The notes under the pieces were generated by a model. It saw only the letters and a list, made by a program, of their open reading frames with translations. It was not told the origin of the DNA and did not search any database. DNA of 64,000 bases, taken from Oscillospiraceae bacterium. GTDB taxonomy: Bacteria > Bacillota > Clostridia > Oscillospirales > Oscillospiraceae. Where the stretch lies: the NCBI GenBank assembly GCA_017434755.1, contig JAFRER010000015.1, positions 97,222 to 161,221 of the forward strand, read 5' to 3'. A program made the translations under genes and the position numbers. Below, piece by piece: positions 30,168 through 38,664 of this stretch. Position 1 is the stretch's first letter. Each line of letters starts with the position of its first letter.

Positions 30168-31910
30168 TCACATGAGCTTCTGCGTGTTCCACAGACCGGC
30201 ATAAAGGCCGCCTTTGGAGAGCAGTTCCTCATGGGTCCCGTATTCGGCCACGTGTTCGTTTTCAATGACTGCAATATGATCTGCATTGCGAATGGTGGAA
30301 AGCCTGTGGGCTACGACTATAACGGTGCGCCCGGAACTCAGTTCCTCAAGAGAGCGCTGTATTGCCGCTTCGGTGACACTGTCGAGAGCTGAAGTGGCTT
30401 CATCCAGTACGAGGATGGGCGGGTTCTTCAAAAAGACGCGGGCAAGGGCGATCCTCTGCTTCTGCCCGCCGGAGAGCATCACTCCGCGCTCCCCTACAAA
30501 GGAATTATAGCCTTCGGGCATGGCAAGGATCTCGTCGTGTATGGCAGCGAGCATGGCGGCGTGCGCCACCTCTTCGTCTGTTGCATCCGGACGGCCGTAG
30601 CGGATGTTCTCACGTACGGTGTCGGCAAAGAGAAAGACATCCTGCTGGATCATCCCTATGTGCCTGCGCAGAGAGGCCTGCGTGACGGAACGTATGTCCT
30701 GCCCGTCGACCAGCACGGCTCCCTCCGTGACGTCATAGAAGCGGGGGAGCAGCTGGCTCAGAGTAGTCTTGCCGCTTCCCGAGGGGCCAACGAGAGCGAG
30801 GGTCTCGCCCGGGGCTATATGCAGATCTACATGTTCAATCACAGGCGGGCCGTTTTCATAGTGGAAGCCAACATCCCTGTATTCCACATCGCCCGTTACC
30901 GACTCAAGCTCCTTTGCATCCGGAGCGTCCTCTACGGCTGCCGGAGTCCTCATGATCTCAAGGAAACGTTCGAATCCGGCTCTGCCCGTCTCAAACTGCT
31001 CAACGAAGAAGATAAGCTTGCGTATGGGCGAGGTGAAAATGGATACATAGAGGGAGAAGGCCACGAGGTCGGCCAGATCCATCCTGCCTTTCATAATGTA
31101 ATATCCGCCGGGGGCAAAAACGACTACCTGCATAGCGGCAACAGTAAACTCCGTGGCGGAGTTGAACAGACCGAACCGGCGGTAGTAAACGCGCTTGCTT
31201 TTTTTGAAACGCTCGTTTGAGACGCGGAATTTTTCCATTTCCACGCTCTCATTGGCAAAGGCCTTGACCGTGCGTGCGCCGGAAACACCGCCCTCAACCG
31301 CGGCGTTTATTTCTGCGGTCTCCTGTTTCACGTCCTTTGACGCGTTACGAAGCTTAAGACGCAGGGAGATGACTACAGCGAGAAGCAGAGGAAGCATGAT
31401 CAGGAGCACCAGAGCCAGTTCCCAGCGTACCGTCATCAGGATCACGATGGCACCGATGAGCGTAAGCCCTGCCTGAAGCACGTTCTCCGGACCATGGTGG
31501 GCAAGCTCCGTTATCTCGAAAAGATCTGTGGTCATGCGGCTCATCAGCTTGCCCGTCCTGTGGGTGTCAAAGAAAGAGAAGGACAGCTGCTGCACATGAC
31601 GGAAGATGTCCGAGCGCATGTCTGCCTCCACGCGCACGCCAAGCTCATGGCCGAACACCGTTACGATATATACCGTCAGGGAACGCAGGATATAGGCAGC
31701 GAAAAGGACCGCCATAACCGTGAAGAAGGCGACGTATTTTCGGTCGGGCAGCAGAGCCTGCAGGGCGTGACGTGTTGCCCAGGGGAAGACGAGATCCGCC
31801 GCCACCCCCAGCAACGCCATGATTATATCCAGTGTGAAGAGCTTTTTGTGAGGCCCGTAATAGCTGAAGAAAACCTTCAGCGGGCTTTGAGAGAAATCCC
31901 TCTTCTGCAT
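30168..31910 (-). CDS. ABC exporter, fused permease and ATPase
   Basis: A 580-residue half-transporter with six membrane helices then an ATPase. Walker A is GPSGSGKTTLSQL, the signature LSGGQKQRIALAR, Walker B ILVLDEATSALD and the switch His VVAHRLSTI, all intact. Closest in form to MsbA/lipid A or multidrug exporters; it would work as a homodimer as no partner half-transporter is adjacent. It begins 14 bases after ridA and precedes the SGNH gene by 27 bases. Confidence 0.92.
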   Translation of the reverse strand: MQKRDFSQSPLKVFFSYYGPHKKLFTLDIIMALLGVAADLVFPWATRHALQALLPDRKYVAFFTVMAVLFAAYILRSLTVYIVTVFGHELGVRVEADMRSDIFRHVQQLSFSFFDTHRTGKLMSRMTTDLFEITELAHHGPENVLQAGLTLIGAIVILMTVRWELALVLLIMLPLLLAVVISLRLKLRNASKDVKQETAEINAAVEGGVSGARTVKAFANESVEMEKFRVSNERFKKSKRVYYRRFGLFNSATEFTVAAMQVVVFAPGGYYIMKGRMDLADLVAFSLYVSIFTSPIRKLIFFVEQFETGRAGFERFLEIMRTPAAVEDAPDAKELESVTGDVEYRDVGFHYENGPPVIEHVDLHIAPGETLALVGPSGSGKTTLSQLLPRFYDVTEGAVLVDGQDIRSVTQASLRRHIGMIQQDVFLFADTVRENIRYGRPDATDEEVAHAAMLAAIHDEILAMPEGYNSFVGERGVMLSGGQKQRIALARVFLKNPPILVLDEATSALDSVTEAAIQRSLEELSSGRTVIVVAHRLSTIRNADHIAVIENEHVAEYGTHEELLSKGGLYAGLWNTQKLM

Positions 31911-31924
31911 CGTTCCGGAGAAAT

Positions 31925-32299
31925 TCAGTCTGCCGCGGCAACGGCCTCAATCTCGCAGAGGACATTCTTCGGCAGCGTCTTCACTGCCACGCAGGAGCGG
32001 GCGGGTTTGCTGACGAAGTATTTCTCATACACCGCGTTGAAGGCGGCAAAATCGCTCATGTCCGCAAGGAAGCAGACAGTCTTGACGACCTTTGAGAAAT
32101 CCAGACCTGCTGCCTCGAGTATGGCGCCGATGTTTCTGCAGCTCTGTTCAGCCTGCTCCGCGATCTTCGTTCCGACTATGGTGCCGGAGGCGGGATCGAG
32201 AGGAATCTGCCCGGAGGTAAAAAGGAAACCGTTCACGATATATGCCTGGGAGTAAGGGCCTATGGCTGCGGGGGCTTTGTCGGTTGCGATGATCTTCAT
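31925..32299 (-). CDS. ridA: RidA-family enamine/imine deaminase
   Basis: A 124-residue chorismate-mutase-like trimer subunit. Family marks are KAPAAIGPYSQAYIV, FTSGQIPLDPASG and CEIEAVAA near the end, with the substrate-binding Arg in KPARSCVAV. RidA hydrolyses reactive 2-aminoacrylate and 2-aminocrotonate released by threonine/serine dehydratase. The gene directly upstream is that dehydratase (36-base gap). ATG at 32299 preferred; a GTG three codons earlier overlaps the AGGTG ribosome site. Confidence 0.93.
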   Translation of the reverse strand: MKIIATDKAPAAIGPYSQAYIVNGFLFTSGQIPLDPASGTIVGTKIAEQAEQSCRNIGAILEAAGLDFSKVVKTVCFLADMSDFAAFNAVYEKYFVSKPARSCVAVKTLPKNVLCEIEAVAAAD

Positions 32300-32344
32300 T
32301 TGTATCACTCACCTTTACAATATTAATAAATATTCAGTCATGTA

Positions 32345-33541
32345 TCAGTCGAGAAGACGGTAGCCGTGGCTCACCAGATCCTCTCTCAGTTTGCGGACGT
32401 GATCGTTATTGCGGGTCTCCAGCGTCATGGTGACCACGCAGGAATTGACTTCGGTCTTTGCATCCTCGCGCTCATGCGCGATGTCGAGTACGTTGGCACC
32501 ACTCTCGGCGACGCACGTAAGCAGATGGGCCAGATTGCCGGCTTTATCGGTCAGTTTGGTGGTTATCTGGACGATGCGCCCGGTCTTCTGCATGCCCTTG
32601 GTGATGATCCTTGAGAGCGTGGTGATGTCCACATTGCCGCCGGATACTATGGCCACAGTCTTGAGGGACGTGTCGATCCGGTTGAAGATATATGCGGCCA
32701 CGCTCGTTGCACCGGCGCCCTCGGCCACGGTCTTGGGACCTTCCAGCAGCGCGACTATCGCCGCGGCGATTTCATCCTCGGATACCGTGACGATGTCGTC
32801 CACGTAGTTTTCCACCAGATCGAAGGTCAGATCGCCCGGTGTGAGAACGTGTATGCCGTCCGCTATGGTAGGACCATCCTTCACAGTCGTGATATGACCG
32901 CTGCGGTGCGAGACGAACATGGACGGGACCGTTGCCGCCTGCACGCCGATGACCTTCACATTCGGCCGCATGGATTTCACAGCGACCGCAACGCCGCTTA
33001 TGAGACCTCCGCCTCCGATCGGAACGACTATCTGCTCCACATCCGGGACCTGCTCGAGGATCTCGAGACCGATCGTGCCCTGCCCCGCGATCACGTAAGG
33101 ATCGTTGAAAGGATGGGCAAAAGTGTAGCTCTCTTCATGGGAAAGACGTTCGGCCTCTGCAGCTGCGTCATCATAGATCCCGGGAACGAGCACAACTTCC
33201 GCTCCGTAGCCGCGGGTCGCTTCCACTTTCAGTATCGGCGCTCCCTCCGGCATGCAGATCACGGACTTGATGCCCAGTCTGGTAGCCGAGAGCGCCACAC
33301 CCTGCGCATGGTTGCCCGCAGAGCAGGCTATCACGCCGCGGGACGCCTCCTCCTGTGAGAGCATGCGCAGTTTGTTGAAAGCGCCGCGTATCTTGAACGA
33401 ACCTGTCTTCTGCAGGTTTTCCGATTTGATGTACAGATTCCTGCCGAGCCTTGTTGAGGTGACTATGGGCGTGATCTCCGCGACATCCCGAAGCGCTTCG
33501 GAAGCCTCCCGGATCATCTCCAAGGTTACTCTGTTTTCCAT
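32345..33541 (-). CDS. ilvA: Threonine ammonia-lyase with ACT domain
   Basis: A 398-residue fold-type II PLP enzyme that converts threonine to 2-oxobutyrate and ammonia. The PLP lysine is in TGSFKIRGAFNKL, the loop SAGNHAQGVA and the phosphate-binding PIGGGGLISG are present. A single C-terminal ACT domain (TDKAGNLAHLLTCVAESGAN) matches the clostridial/TdcB-like forms regulated by amino acids or nucleotides. Whether it is biosynthetic or catabolic cannot be decided here; no ilv genes are nearby. GGAGGG precedes the ATG. First gene of a five-gene run down to 28707. Confidence 0.92.
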   Translation of the reverse strand: MENRVTLEMIREASEALRDVAEITPIVTSTRLGRNLYIKSENLQKTGSFKIRGAFNKLRMLSQEEASRGVIACSAGNHAQGVALSATRLGIKSVICMPEGAPILKVEATRGYGAEVVLVPGIYDDAAAEAERLSHEESYTFAHPFNDPYVIAGQGTIGLEILEQVPDVEQIVVPIGGGGLISGVAVAVKSMRPNVKVIGVQAATVPSMFVSHRSGHITTVKDGPTIADGIHVLTPGDLTFDLVENYVDDIVTVSEDEIAAAIVALLEGPKTVAEGAGATSVAAYIFNRIDTSLKTVAIVSGGNVDITTLSRIITKGMQKTGRIVQITTKLTDKAGNLAHLLTCVAESGANVLDIAHEREDAKTEVNSCVVTMTLETRNNDHVRKLREDLVSHGYRLLD

Positions 33542-33617
33542 AAAAACTCCCTCCGGTATAATCGGACCTTATCTATAATAATATCAGATTATCGGGATGA
33601 TATCCATGTTTCGGAAA

Positions 33618-33650
33618 GAAAAAAAGCGGGGGAGCCGGCTCCGCCGCATT
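33618..33650 (-). terminator. Terminator after the isochorismatase-like gene
   Basis: On the minus strand GCGGCGGAGCC pairs with GGCTCCCCCGC (one mismatch) and is followed by TTTTTTTCT. Confidence 0.82.
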
Positions 33651-33659
33651 TGAAATGAT

Positions 33660-34238
33660 TCAGTTTTCAAACAGGGCCTCAGAGTCGATTATTTCTGCAC
33701 CGATGTTTGCCATGTCGCGGAGATTGCTCTCCTGAATCTCCGCCGTTTTGGAGGAAGTGCAGTCACTCAGAACAGTCACAGCGTAATCGAGAGATATTGC
33801 GTCATAGCAGGTGGTGCGGATGCAGTTTGGCGTTGTAGTTCCGGCGAGGATCACCCGGCCGATGCCGAGCCTTCGAAGCACGAGGTCGAGTCCGGTGGCA
33901 AAAAAGGCGGAGTATCTGGGCTTTATGATATGATAATCCCGCGGATCACAGCCGAATTCCTCGGGCATGGCGGCGGAAATGTTCTCTGCACATCCCGGAG
34001 AGAGCGGCTTTCCGCCCTTCAGCCATGCTTCAAATCTGGTATTCTCCACATTGCTCCCGTCTGTATTGTACGAACGGGTTACGAAAAAAACCGGGATACT
34101 GTTTTTTCTGCAGTGGTCTATCACAGCGGCACAGGCCGGAACAGTAGCCTCTGCTCCCTTGATATAAAGCGGAGAACATTCACTTATGAATCCCTTCTGC
34201 ATATCTATCACTAAAAGGGCAGCATCTTTTTCTGACAT
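33660..34238 (-). CDS. Isochorismatase-family cysteine hydrolase
   Basis: A 192-residue hydrolase with LLVIDMQKGFI (catalytic Asp), a Lys in the HIIKPRYSAF segment, and the nucleophilic Cys in GTTTPNCIRTTCYDA. The family includes nicotinamidases, N-carbamoylsarcosine amidases and other amidases; the substrate is unclear. The ATG at 34238 has AAAGGA 9 bases upstream; an in-frame extension to 34325 lacks a ribosome site. Monocistronic. Confidence 0.88.
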   Translation of the reverse strand: MSEKDAALLVIDMQKGFISECSPLYIKGAEATVPACAAVIDHCRKNSIPVFFVTRSYNTDGSNVENTRFEAWLKGGKPLSPGCAENISAAMPEEFGCDPRDYHIIKPRYSAFFATGLDLVLRRLGIGRVILAGTTTPNCIRTTCYDAISLDYAVTVLSDCTSSKTAEIQESNLRDMANIGAEIIDSEALFEN

Positions 34239-34444
34239 TTTTACAAGTCCTTTCTGATCAATACAGGCATTCCTGTTGCTTTGAACCCACGATCTCAGAA
34301 TAGCATCCGGTAAACATAGAGTCAATGGTCCTCGTTCCGATCACGTGAAGGGAGACAAATCCTCTCTGTTTATTCTGTGAGTATTATGGTATATTCTATT
34401 TAAACAGCAGAAAAATAACCGGACACGGAAAGATCGGTGAAAGA

Positions 34445-36094
34445 ATGAGAATCTTTGAAAAACTGCGTTCCAACATGGCGTTCAATGTTATAGGCGGACT
34501 TCTGTTTCTTGTACTGATGTTCGGGCTTATTGTCAGCATTATCGGAAACAGGAGCTTTGTCAGTGCATTCAAGAAAGAGTATTCCACCGTTACATATCAC
34601 ATGGCGGATTCTGCAGCGGCATTCGTTAACGGCGATCAAATAGAGGAATATCTCGCAGGCGGGGAAACAGAGGAGTATGCCCTTACAAAGAGCCGTCTGG
34701 ATATACATTGTACGAAGCTGAATGTTTCCCTTATCTATGTGATAAAGGTGGATACAAGCGATTACGGACGATTCGTATCCGTGTTTAACGCCGTGAACAA
34801 CAGTGTCGACAATTCGAATTATTCCGAGTGGGAACTTGGACACAGGCGAGATACGACCAATGATGAATACCGGCTGAAATATAAAGCGATATACGAACAG
34901 GGCAGCGAGTATGAAACGGTCTTCCGCCTTCACACAAACGACGGCTCCCATCCGCACATGACTACGCTTGTCCCCGTGAAGGACTCATCCGGGAGGGTCA
35001 CAGCCATACTCTGCGTGCAGCGGCCGGTAAGAGAAATGGAGGATGCTCTTCGGCCGTATTACCTGCTGATCGTACTCGGAGTTGCACTTATGGTACTGGT
35101 GGTTTCTTTTCTTGCGGCAACGTTTTTGCGGCAGTCGATCATCCGGCCTGTCAAGAAGGTCTCGAAAGAGGCGGCACGGTTTGCGAAAGAACATGCTCTG
35201 AGCGAGCCGCTCGGAGAGATCAGCAGATTTGATGAGATCCTTGACCTTGCACATTCCATAGATTCCATGGAATCGGATATGGTGAATTACATCGACAATC
35301 TTACCGATGTTACTGCCGAGAAGGAGAGAATGCGTGCTGAGCTCTCCATAGCGGCAATGATCCAGGATGACGCTTTGCCGGATGATTTTCCGGCTTTTCC
35401 CGACCGGAATGAATTCGATTTATACGCATTGATGGATCCTGCCAGGGAAGTCGGAGGAGATTTCTACAACTTCTTCCTGATCGATGAGGATCATCTGGCA
35501 CTGGTAATGGCGGATGTCAGCGACAAGGGCATACCCGGAGCCCTGTTCATGATGGTCACGAACATCCTTCTCACCGACAGAATAGAAACGTACGGTACTC
35601 CGTCCGAAGTGCTGAGCATTATGAATGACGATATCTGCGAGCATAATCAGGCGGATATGTTTGAAACTGTTTGGCTTGGCATTCTGGAGATCTCCACGGG
35701 GCGCATCATCGCCGCAAACGCCGGCCACGAGCATCCGGCCATTTACCGAAAAGACGGATGCTTTGAGATCCTGAAAGACAAGCATGGCTTTGTGCTCGGC
35801 GGCATGCCGGGAATGAAGTACAAAGATTACGAGCTTCAGCTCGGCGAGGGAGACAAGCTCTTCCTTTATACTGACGGCCTGCCCGAATCGACGGACAGAG
35901 GGAACCGCATGCTGGGGACCGAAGGCATGATAGAGGCGCTGAACAGGGTTAAGGACGGAACACCGAAAGAAATCATCGACGGCGTTCTGAAGACAGTGGA
36001 CGAATTTGTGGGAGAAGCGGATCAGTTTGACGATCTCACGATGCTCTGCCTTGAAATGAAAGAAATCAAGGGGTCTCCCGGTGACAGGGCATAA
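34445..36094 (+). CDS. Membrane sensor with HAMP and SpoIIE-type PP2C phosphatase domain
   Basis: A 549-residue protein. Helix 1 (about 13-35) and helix 2 (about 205-225) bracket a 165-residue extracellular sensor region. A HAMP-like linker follows (RQSIIRPVKKVSKEA), then a PP2C-like serine phosphatase. Metal-binding and core motifs are DPAREVGGDFYNFF, ADVSDKGIPGALFM, NAGHEHPAIY, LYTDGLPE and QFDDLTMLCL. Such proteins dephosphorylate anti-anti-sigma factors, but no STAS or anti-sigma gene is adjacent. Single-gene transcript. Confidence 0.9.
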   Translation: MRIFEKLRSNMAFNVIGGLLFLVLMFGLIVSIIGNRSFVSAFKKEYSTVTYHMADSAAAFVNGDQIEEYLAGGETEEYALTKSRLDIHCTKLNVSLIYVIKVDTSDYGRFVSVFNAVNNSVDNSNYSEWELGHRRDTTNDEYRLKYKAIYEQGSEYETVFRLHTNDGSHPHMTTLVPVKDSSGRVTAILCVQRPVREMEDALRPYYLLIVLGVALMVLVVSFLAATFLRQSIIRPVKKVSKEAARFAKEHALSEPLGEISRFDEILDLAHSIDSMESDMVNYIDNLTDVTAEKERMRAELSIAAMIQDDALPDDFPAFPDRNEFDLYALMDPAREVGGDFYNFFLIDEDHLALVMADVSDKGIPGALFMMVTNILLTDRIETYGTPSEVLSIMNDDICEHNQADMFETVWLGILEISTGRIIAANAGHEHPAIYRKDGCFEILKDKHGFVLGGMPGMKYKDYELQLGEGDKLFLYTDGLPESTDRGNRMLGTEGMIEALNRVKDGTPKEIIDGVLKTVDEFVGEADQFDDLTMLCLEMKEIKGSPGDRA

Positions 36095-36105
36095 CGGACT
36101 GAAAG

Positions 36106-36148
36106 CCGAAAAAAACAGGAGCACCAAACGGTGCTCCTGTTTTTTATC
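36106..36148. terminator. Bidirectional terminator
   Basis: AAACAGGAGCACC pairs with GGTGCTCCTGTTT (36113-36142) with A and T runs on either side, between the phosphatase and NUDIX genes. Confidence 0.9.
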
Positions 36149-36155
36149 GTTTTTC

Positions 36156-36662
36156 TCAGGTCTTATACTCCGGCCATGTATATGTTTTTTCGAAGAATCC
36201 GTTCAGGAAAGCCTCGGCCAGACTGCATGGCTTGATGTTTTTTCTGGCATCCTCAAAGCTGAACCATTTGAAGTCATCTACCTCGCCGTTCGTGTGAAGT
36301 TCCTCATCTTTGAGTACTGCCATGAAATTGAGCATAAGGGTGTTGGAAGGCGGGAAATACCTGCTGTGGTTGAAGCGGATCTCAGAGACTTCCGCGCCTA
36401 TCTCTTCCCTGATCTCACGGGCAACGGCATCCTCAGCATCCTCTCCCTTGTTCACATAGCCTGCCACAAGAACATAAAAGGGTCTGCCGTACTGCCGTAT
36501 CAGCAGGACGCGGTCCTTAGAATGGTTCAGCACCACCATGCTCACAGCGGTATTGAAGCCCGGCCACCGGTATTCTCCGCACGCCGGGCAGAAGGGAACG
36601 GTCCCCTCGGTCGGGTGCTCCTTCATGATGAGTTGGGTTCCGCATTCCTGGCAGTAAGACAT
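36156..36662 (-). CDS. NUDIX hydrolase with N-terminal zinc ribbon
   Basis: A 168-residue protein. The N-terminus has a zinc ribbon (CQECGTQL, FCPACGEY) as in NAD pyrophosphatase NudC. The Nudix box is complete: GYVNKGE then AVAREIREEIGAEV. The NudC-specific SQPWPFPxS motif is absent, so NAD(H) specificity is not assured. The ATG at 36662 is chosen for GGGAG 7 bases upstream over a TTG two codons earlier. Monocistronic between two terminator regions. Confidence 0.88.
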   Translation of the reverse strand: MSYCQECGTQLIMKEHPTEGTVPFCPACGEYRWPGFNTAVSMVVLNHSKDRVLLIRQYGRPFYVLVAGYVNKGEDAEDAVAREIREEIGAEVSEIRFNHSRYFPPSNTLMLNFMAVLKDEELHTNGEVDDFKWFSFEDARKNIKPCSLAEAFLNGFFEKTYTWPEYKT

Positions 36663-36743
36663 AATCAATCTCCCATCCGCAGAATTGTTCTGCTTAAAGG
36701 TAACAGAGCTTCAGCAAAAAGTCAAACGGCCGTACGATTTTAT

Positions 36744-36776
36744 TAGACATATTTTAACAGGATGTGTTAAAATATG
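36744..36776 (+). promoter_or_regulatory. Promoter overlapped by a 12-base palindrome
   Basis: CATATTTTAACA (36748-36759) and TGTTAAAATATG (36765-36776) form a perfect inverted repeat with a 5-base centre. The right arm contains a TAAAAT -10 (36768-36773), with TAGACA (36744-36749) 18 bases upstream as -35. A dimeric repressor bound here would block transcription of the downstream dehydrogenase. Confidence 0.75.
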
Positions 36777-36810
36777 CCTGGTCAAAAAAGAACTGAGGAG
36801 GGAACAGAGC

Positions 36811-37767
36811 ATGAAAAAAATACTGGTGACCATCCCCGTCAAAGAGTGCCATATGGAACGGATCAATGAATTGGTGAGCGGCTGCGCGGTGAATTTTGTT
36901 CCTGCCGGACAGGCAACAGAGGAACAGGTAGCAGAAGCGAGCGTGATTATCGGAAACGTCCCCGCTAAAATGATCAAAGCATCCGAAAACCTTGAACTTC
37001 TGCAGTTGGAATCCGCCGGAGCGGATGCTTATCTCCCTGCCGGCGTGCTGGCGGAAAAAACGGTTTTGTGCAACGCCACCGGAGCCTATAACCGCACGGT
37101 CACCGAGCATGCTGTTGCCCTCACGCTGATGCTGATGAAAAAGCTCTATCTCTACCGCGACCTGCAGAGGGAAGGCAAATGGACCGATCTTGGCGCCGCG
37201 ATGTCTCCCGTCGGCGCGACGGTGCTGGTAGTGGGCCTCGGAGAGATCGGCCTGCAGTATGCGCAGAGGATGAAGGAAATGGGCGCGTATGTCATTGGAG
37301 TTAAGCGCCGCGAGGGCAGCTGCCCGGAGGGCATAGACGAGCTGGTGCGCACGGAGGAGATCGACCGCGTTCTACCGCGGGCGGATGTGGTGTTCTCCAT
37401 TCTGCCGAATACAAAGCAGACCGTTCATTTCTATACGGGGGAGCGCTTCCGGCTGATGAAGGACAGCGCGCTGTTCATTAACTGCGGCAGAGGGAATGCC
37501 GTGGAAAGTAGCGTGCTGTTGAAGGCGCTGCAGGACGGACAGATCGCGGCCGCCGCCGTCGATGTGACGGAGACGGAGCCGCTTCCGGCGGACAGCCCCC
37601 TCTGGCGTCAGCCCAATCTGGTGATCACGCCGCATGTTGCCGGCGGCTATCACATTCCGCACACGCTGGAGTGCATTGTGGACATCGCCTGCGAGAACCT
37701 CCGCCGCTGGAGGGAGGGAGAGGAATTCTGCAACGTGGTAGACCCGGAAACGGGATACAGAAAATAA
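36811..37767 (+). CDS. D-2-hydroxyacid dehydrogenase
   Basis: A 318-residue NAD(P)-dependent dehydrogenase. The nucleotide-binding loop is VVGLGEIGLQ, and the catalytic Arg, Glu and His are in NCGRGNAVE, TETEPLP and TPHVAGGYH. The substrate domain does not separate lactate, glyoxylate or phosphoglycerate types; the short length and missing C-terminal domain argue against SerA. ATG at 36811 has GGAGGG 8 bases upstream. It has its own promoter with palindrome and terminator. Confidence 0.9.
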   Translation: MKKILVTIPVKECHMERINELVSGCAVNFVPAGQATEEQVAEASVIIGNVPAKMIKASENLELLQLESAGADAYLPAGVLAEKTVLCNATGAYNRTVTEHAVALTLMLMKKLYLYRDLQREGKWTDLGAAMSPVGATVLVVGLGEIGLQYAQRMKEMGAYVIGVKRREGSCPEGIDELVRTEEIDRVLPRADVVFSILPNTKQTVHFYTGERFRLMKDSALFINCGRGNAVESSVLLKALQDGQIAAAAVDVTETEPLPADSPLWRQPNLVITPHVAGGYHIPHTLECIVDIACENLRRWREGEEFCNVVDPETGYRK

Positions 37768-37798
37768 AAAACAGGGAGCATATGCTCCCTGTTTTTTA
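37766..37798. terminator. Bidirectional terminator
   Basis: AAAAAACAGGGAGCA and TGCTCCCTGTTTTTT form an almost perfect inverted repeat that overlaps the dehydrogenase stop and ends 3 bases before the convergent EFR1-type gene. Confidence 0.9.
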
Positions 37799-37800
37799 TG

Positions 37801-38583
37801 TCAGTCGATATGGATGATCTTTTCCGTCAGCTCGGAGGCTTTTACTCTGGGATTCGGGAAGCGCTCCCGTTTCTCGGTGATGCTTCCGATGTTGATCGCC
37901 TGCTTCGGGCAGTACTGCACGCAGCTTAAGCATCCGATGCAGTTGGTGCCGAAGACGGGCTTTTTGCCCTCCAGCTTTATGTTCCCCCGCGGGCAGATCT
38001 GAACACAGGTGCCGCAGGCGATACAGCTGTCGGAGGCTTCGAATTTTTCCGAACGTTTGGCGTGGGTCTTCCCGAGACCTTTGCTCATCAGTTCAAAAGC
38101 GGCTGCCTTCGGCGGCCGTTTTACACTCTGCTTCCCTTGCAGAACCGCCGCCGCTACAACTGCGGCTTTCGTATCGATACGCTTCTGGGCCTTTTCGGGG
38201 GTTGTGGGCGGAACGGTCAGCGTATGCGGCATCAGCCAGATGGCCGTGGAGTGGTTGGAGACGGCATCCCAGTAATCCAGATCCACGATCTCATCAATTT
38301 TTCTCAGACCGCATCCGAGATAGCCCGCATACTGCTCAACGGCAAAGATATAGGCATCGGGAGCAATCTGTATATCCCGTATATAGGACTCCATGTCGCC
38401 CGGGAGACCGCCTGCCATACAGGAAAAGATAAATCCGACGCGCTTTGCATCGCGTGCGTCCGTCTTTGCCGGATAGCTGCGCATCAGGACGATGTCCGTG
38501 TCGCCCAGGATCTTCGCGATACTTTTTGCCATATCCAGGCAATGGCCGGCACCGGAATAGCAGTAGATTATGTTTTCACTCAT
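37801..38583 (-). CDS. EFR1-type protein: flavodoxin domain plus two 4Fe-4S clusters
   Basis: A 260-residue protein. The N-terminal flavodoxin-like domain has the FMN loop IIYCYSGAGHCLDMAK. The C-terminus has two ferredoxin motifs, CIACGTCVQICPRG and CIGCLSCVQYCPKQ. Such EFR1 family proteins are common in clostridia and act as internal electron carriers, with partners unknown. GGAG lies 9 bases before the ATG. It is transcribed alone. Confidence 0.88.
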   Translation of the reverse strand: MSENIIYCYSGAGHCLDMAKSIAKILGDTDIVLMRSYPAKTDARDAKRVGFIFSCMAGGLPGDMESYIRDIQIAPDAYIFAVEQYAGYLGCGLRKIDEIVDLDYWDAVSNHSTAIWLMPHTLTVPPTTPEKAQKRIDTKAAVVAAAVLQGKQSVKRPPKAAAFELMSKGLGKTHAKRSEKFEASDSCIACGTCVQICPRGNIKLEGKKPVFGTNCIGCLSCVQYCPKQAINIGSITEKRERFPNPRVKASELTEKIIHID

Positions 38584-38664
38584 CGTTTTTTCTCCTTTGT
38601 CCGTTCACTGTATATGTATTGTTTATGTTACAAGTATACCATGTGAAAGCAGGGTTTGAAACAG

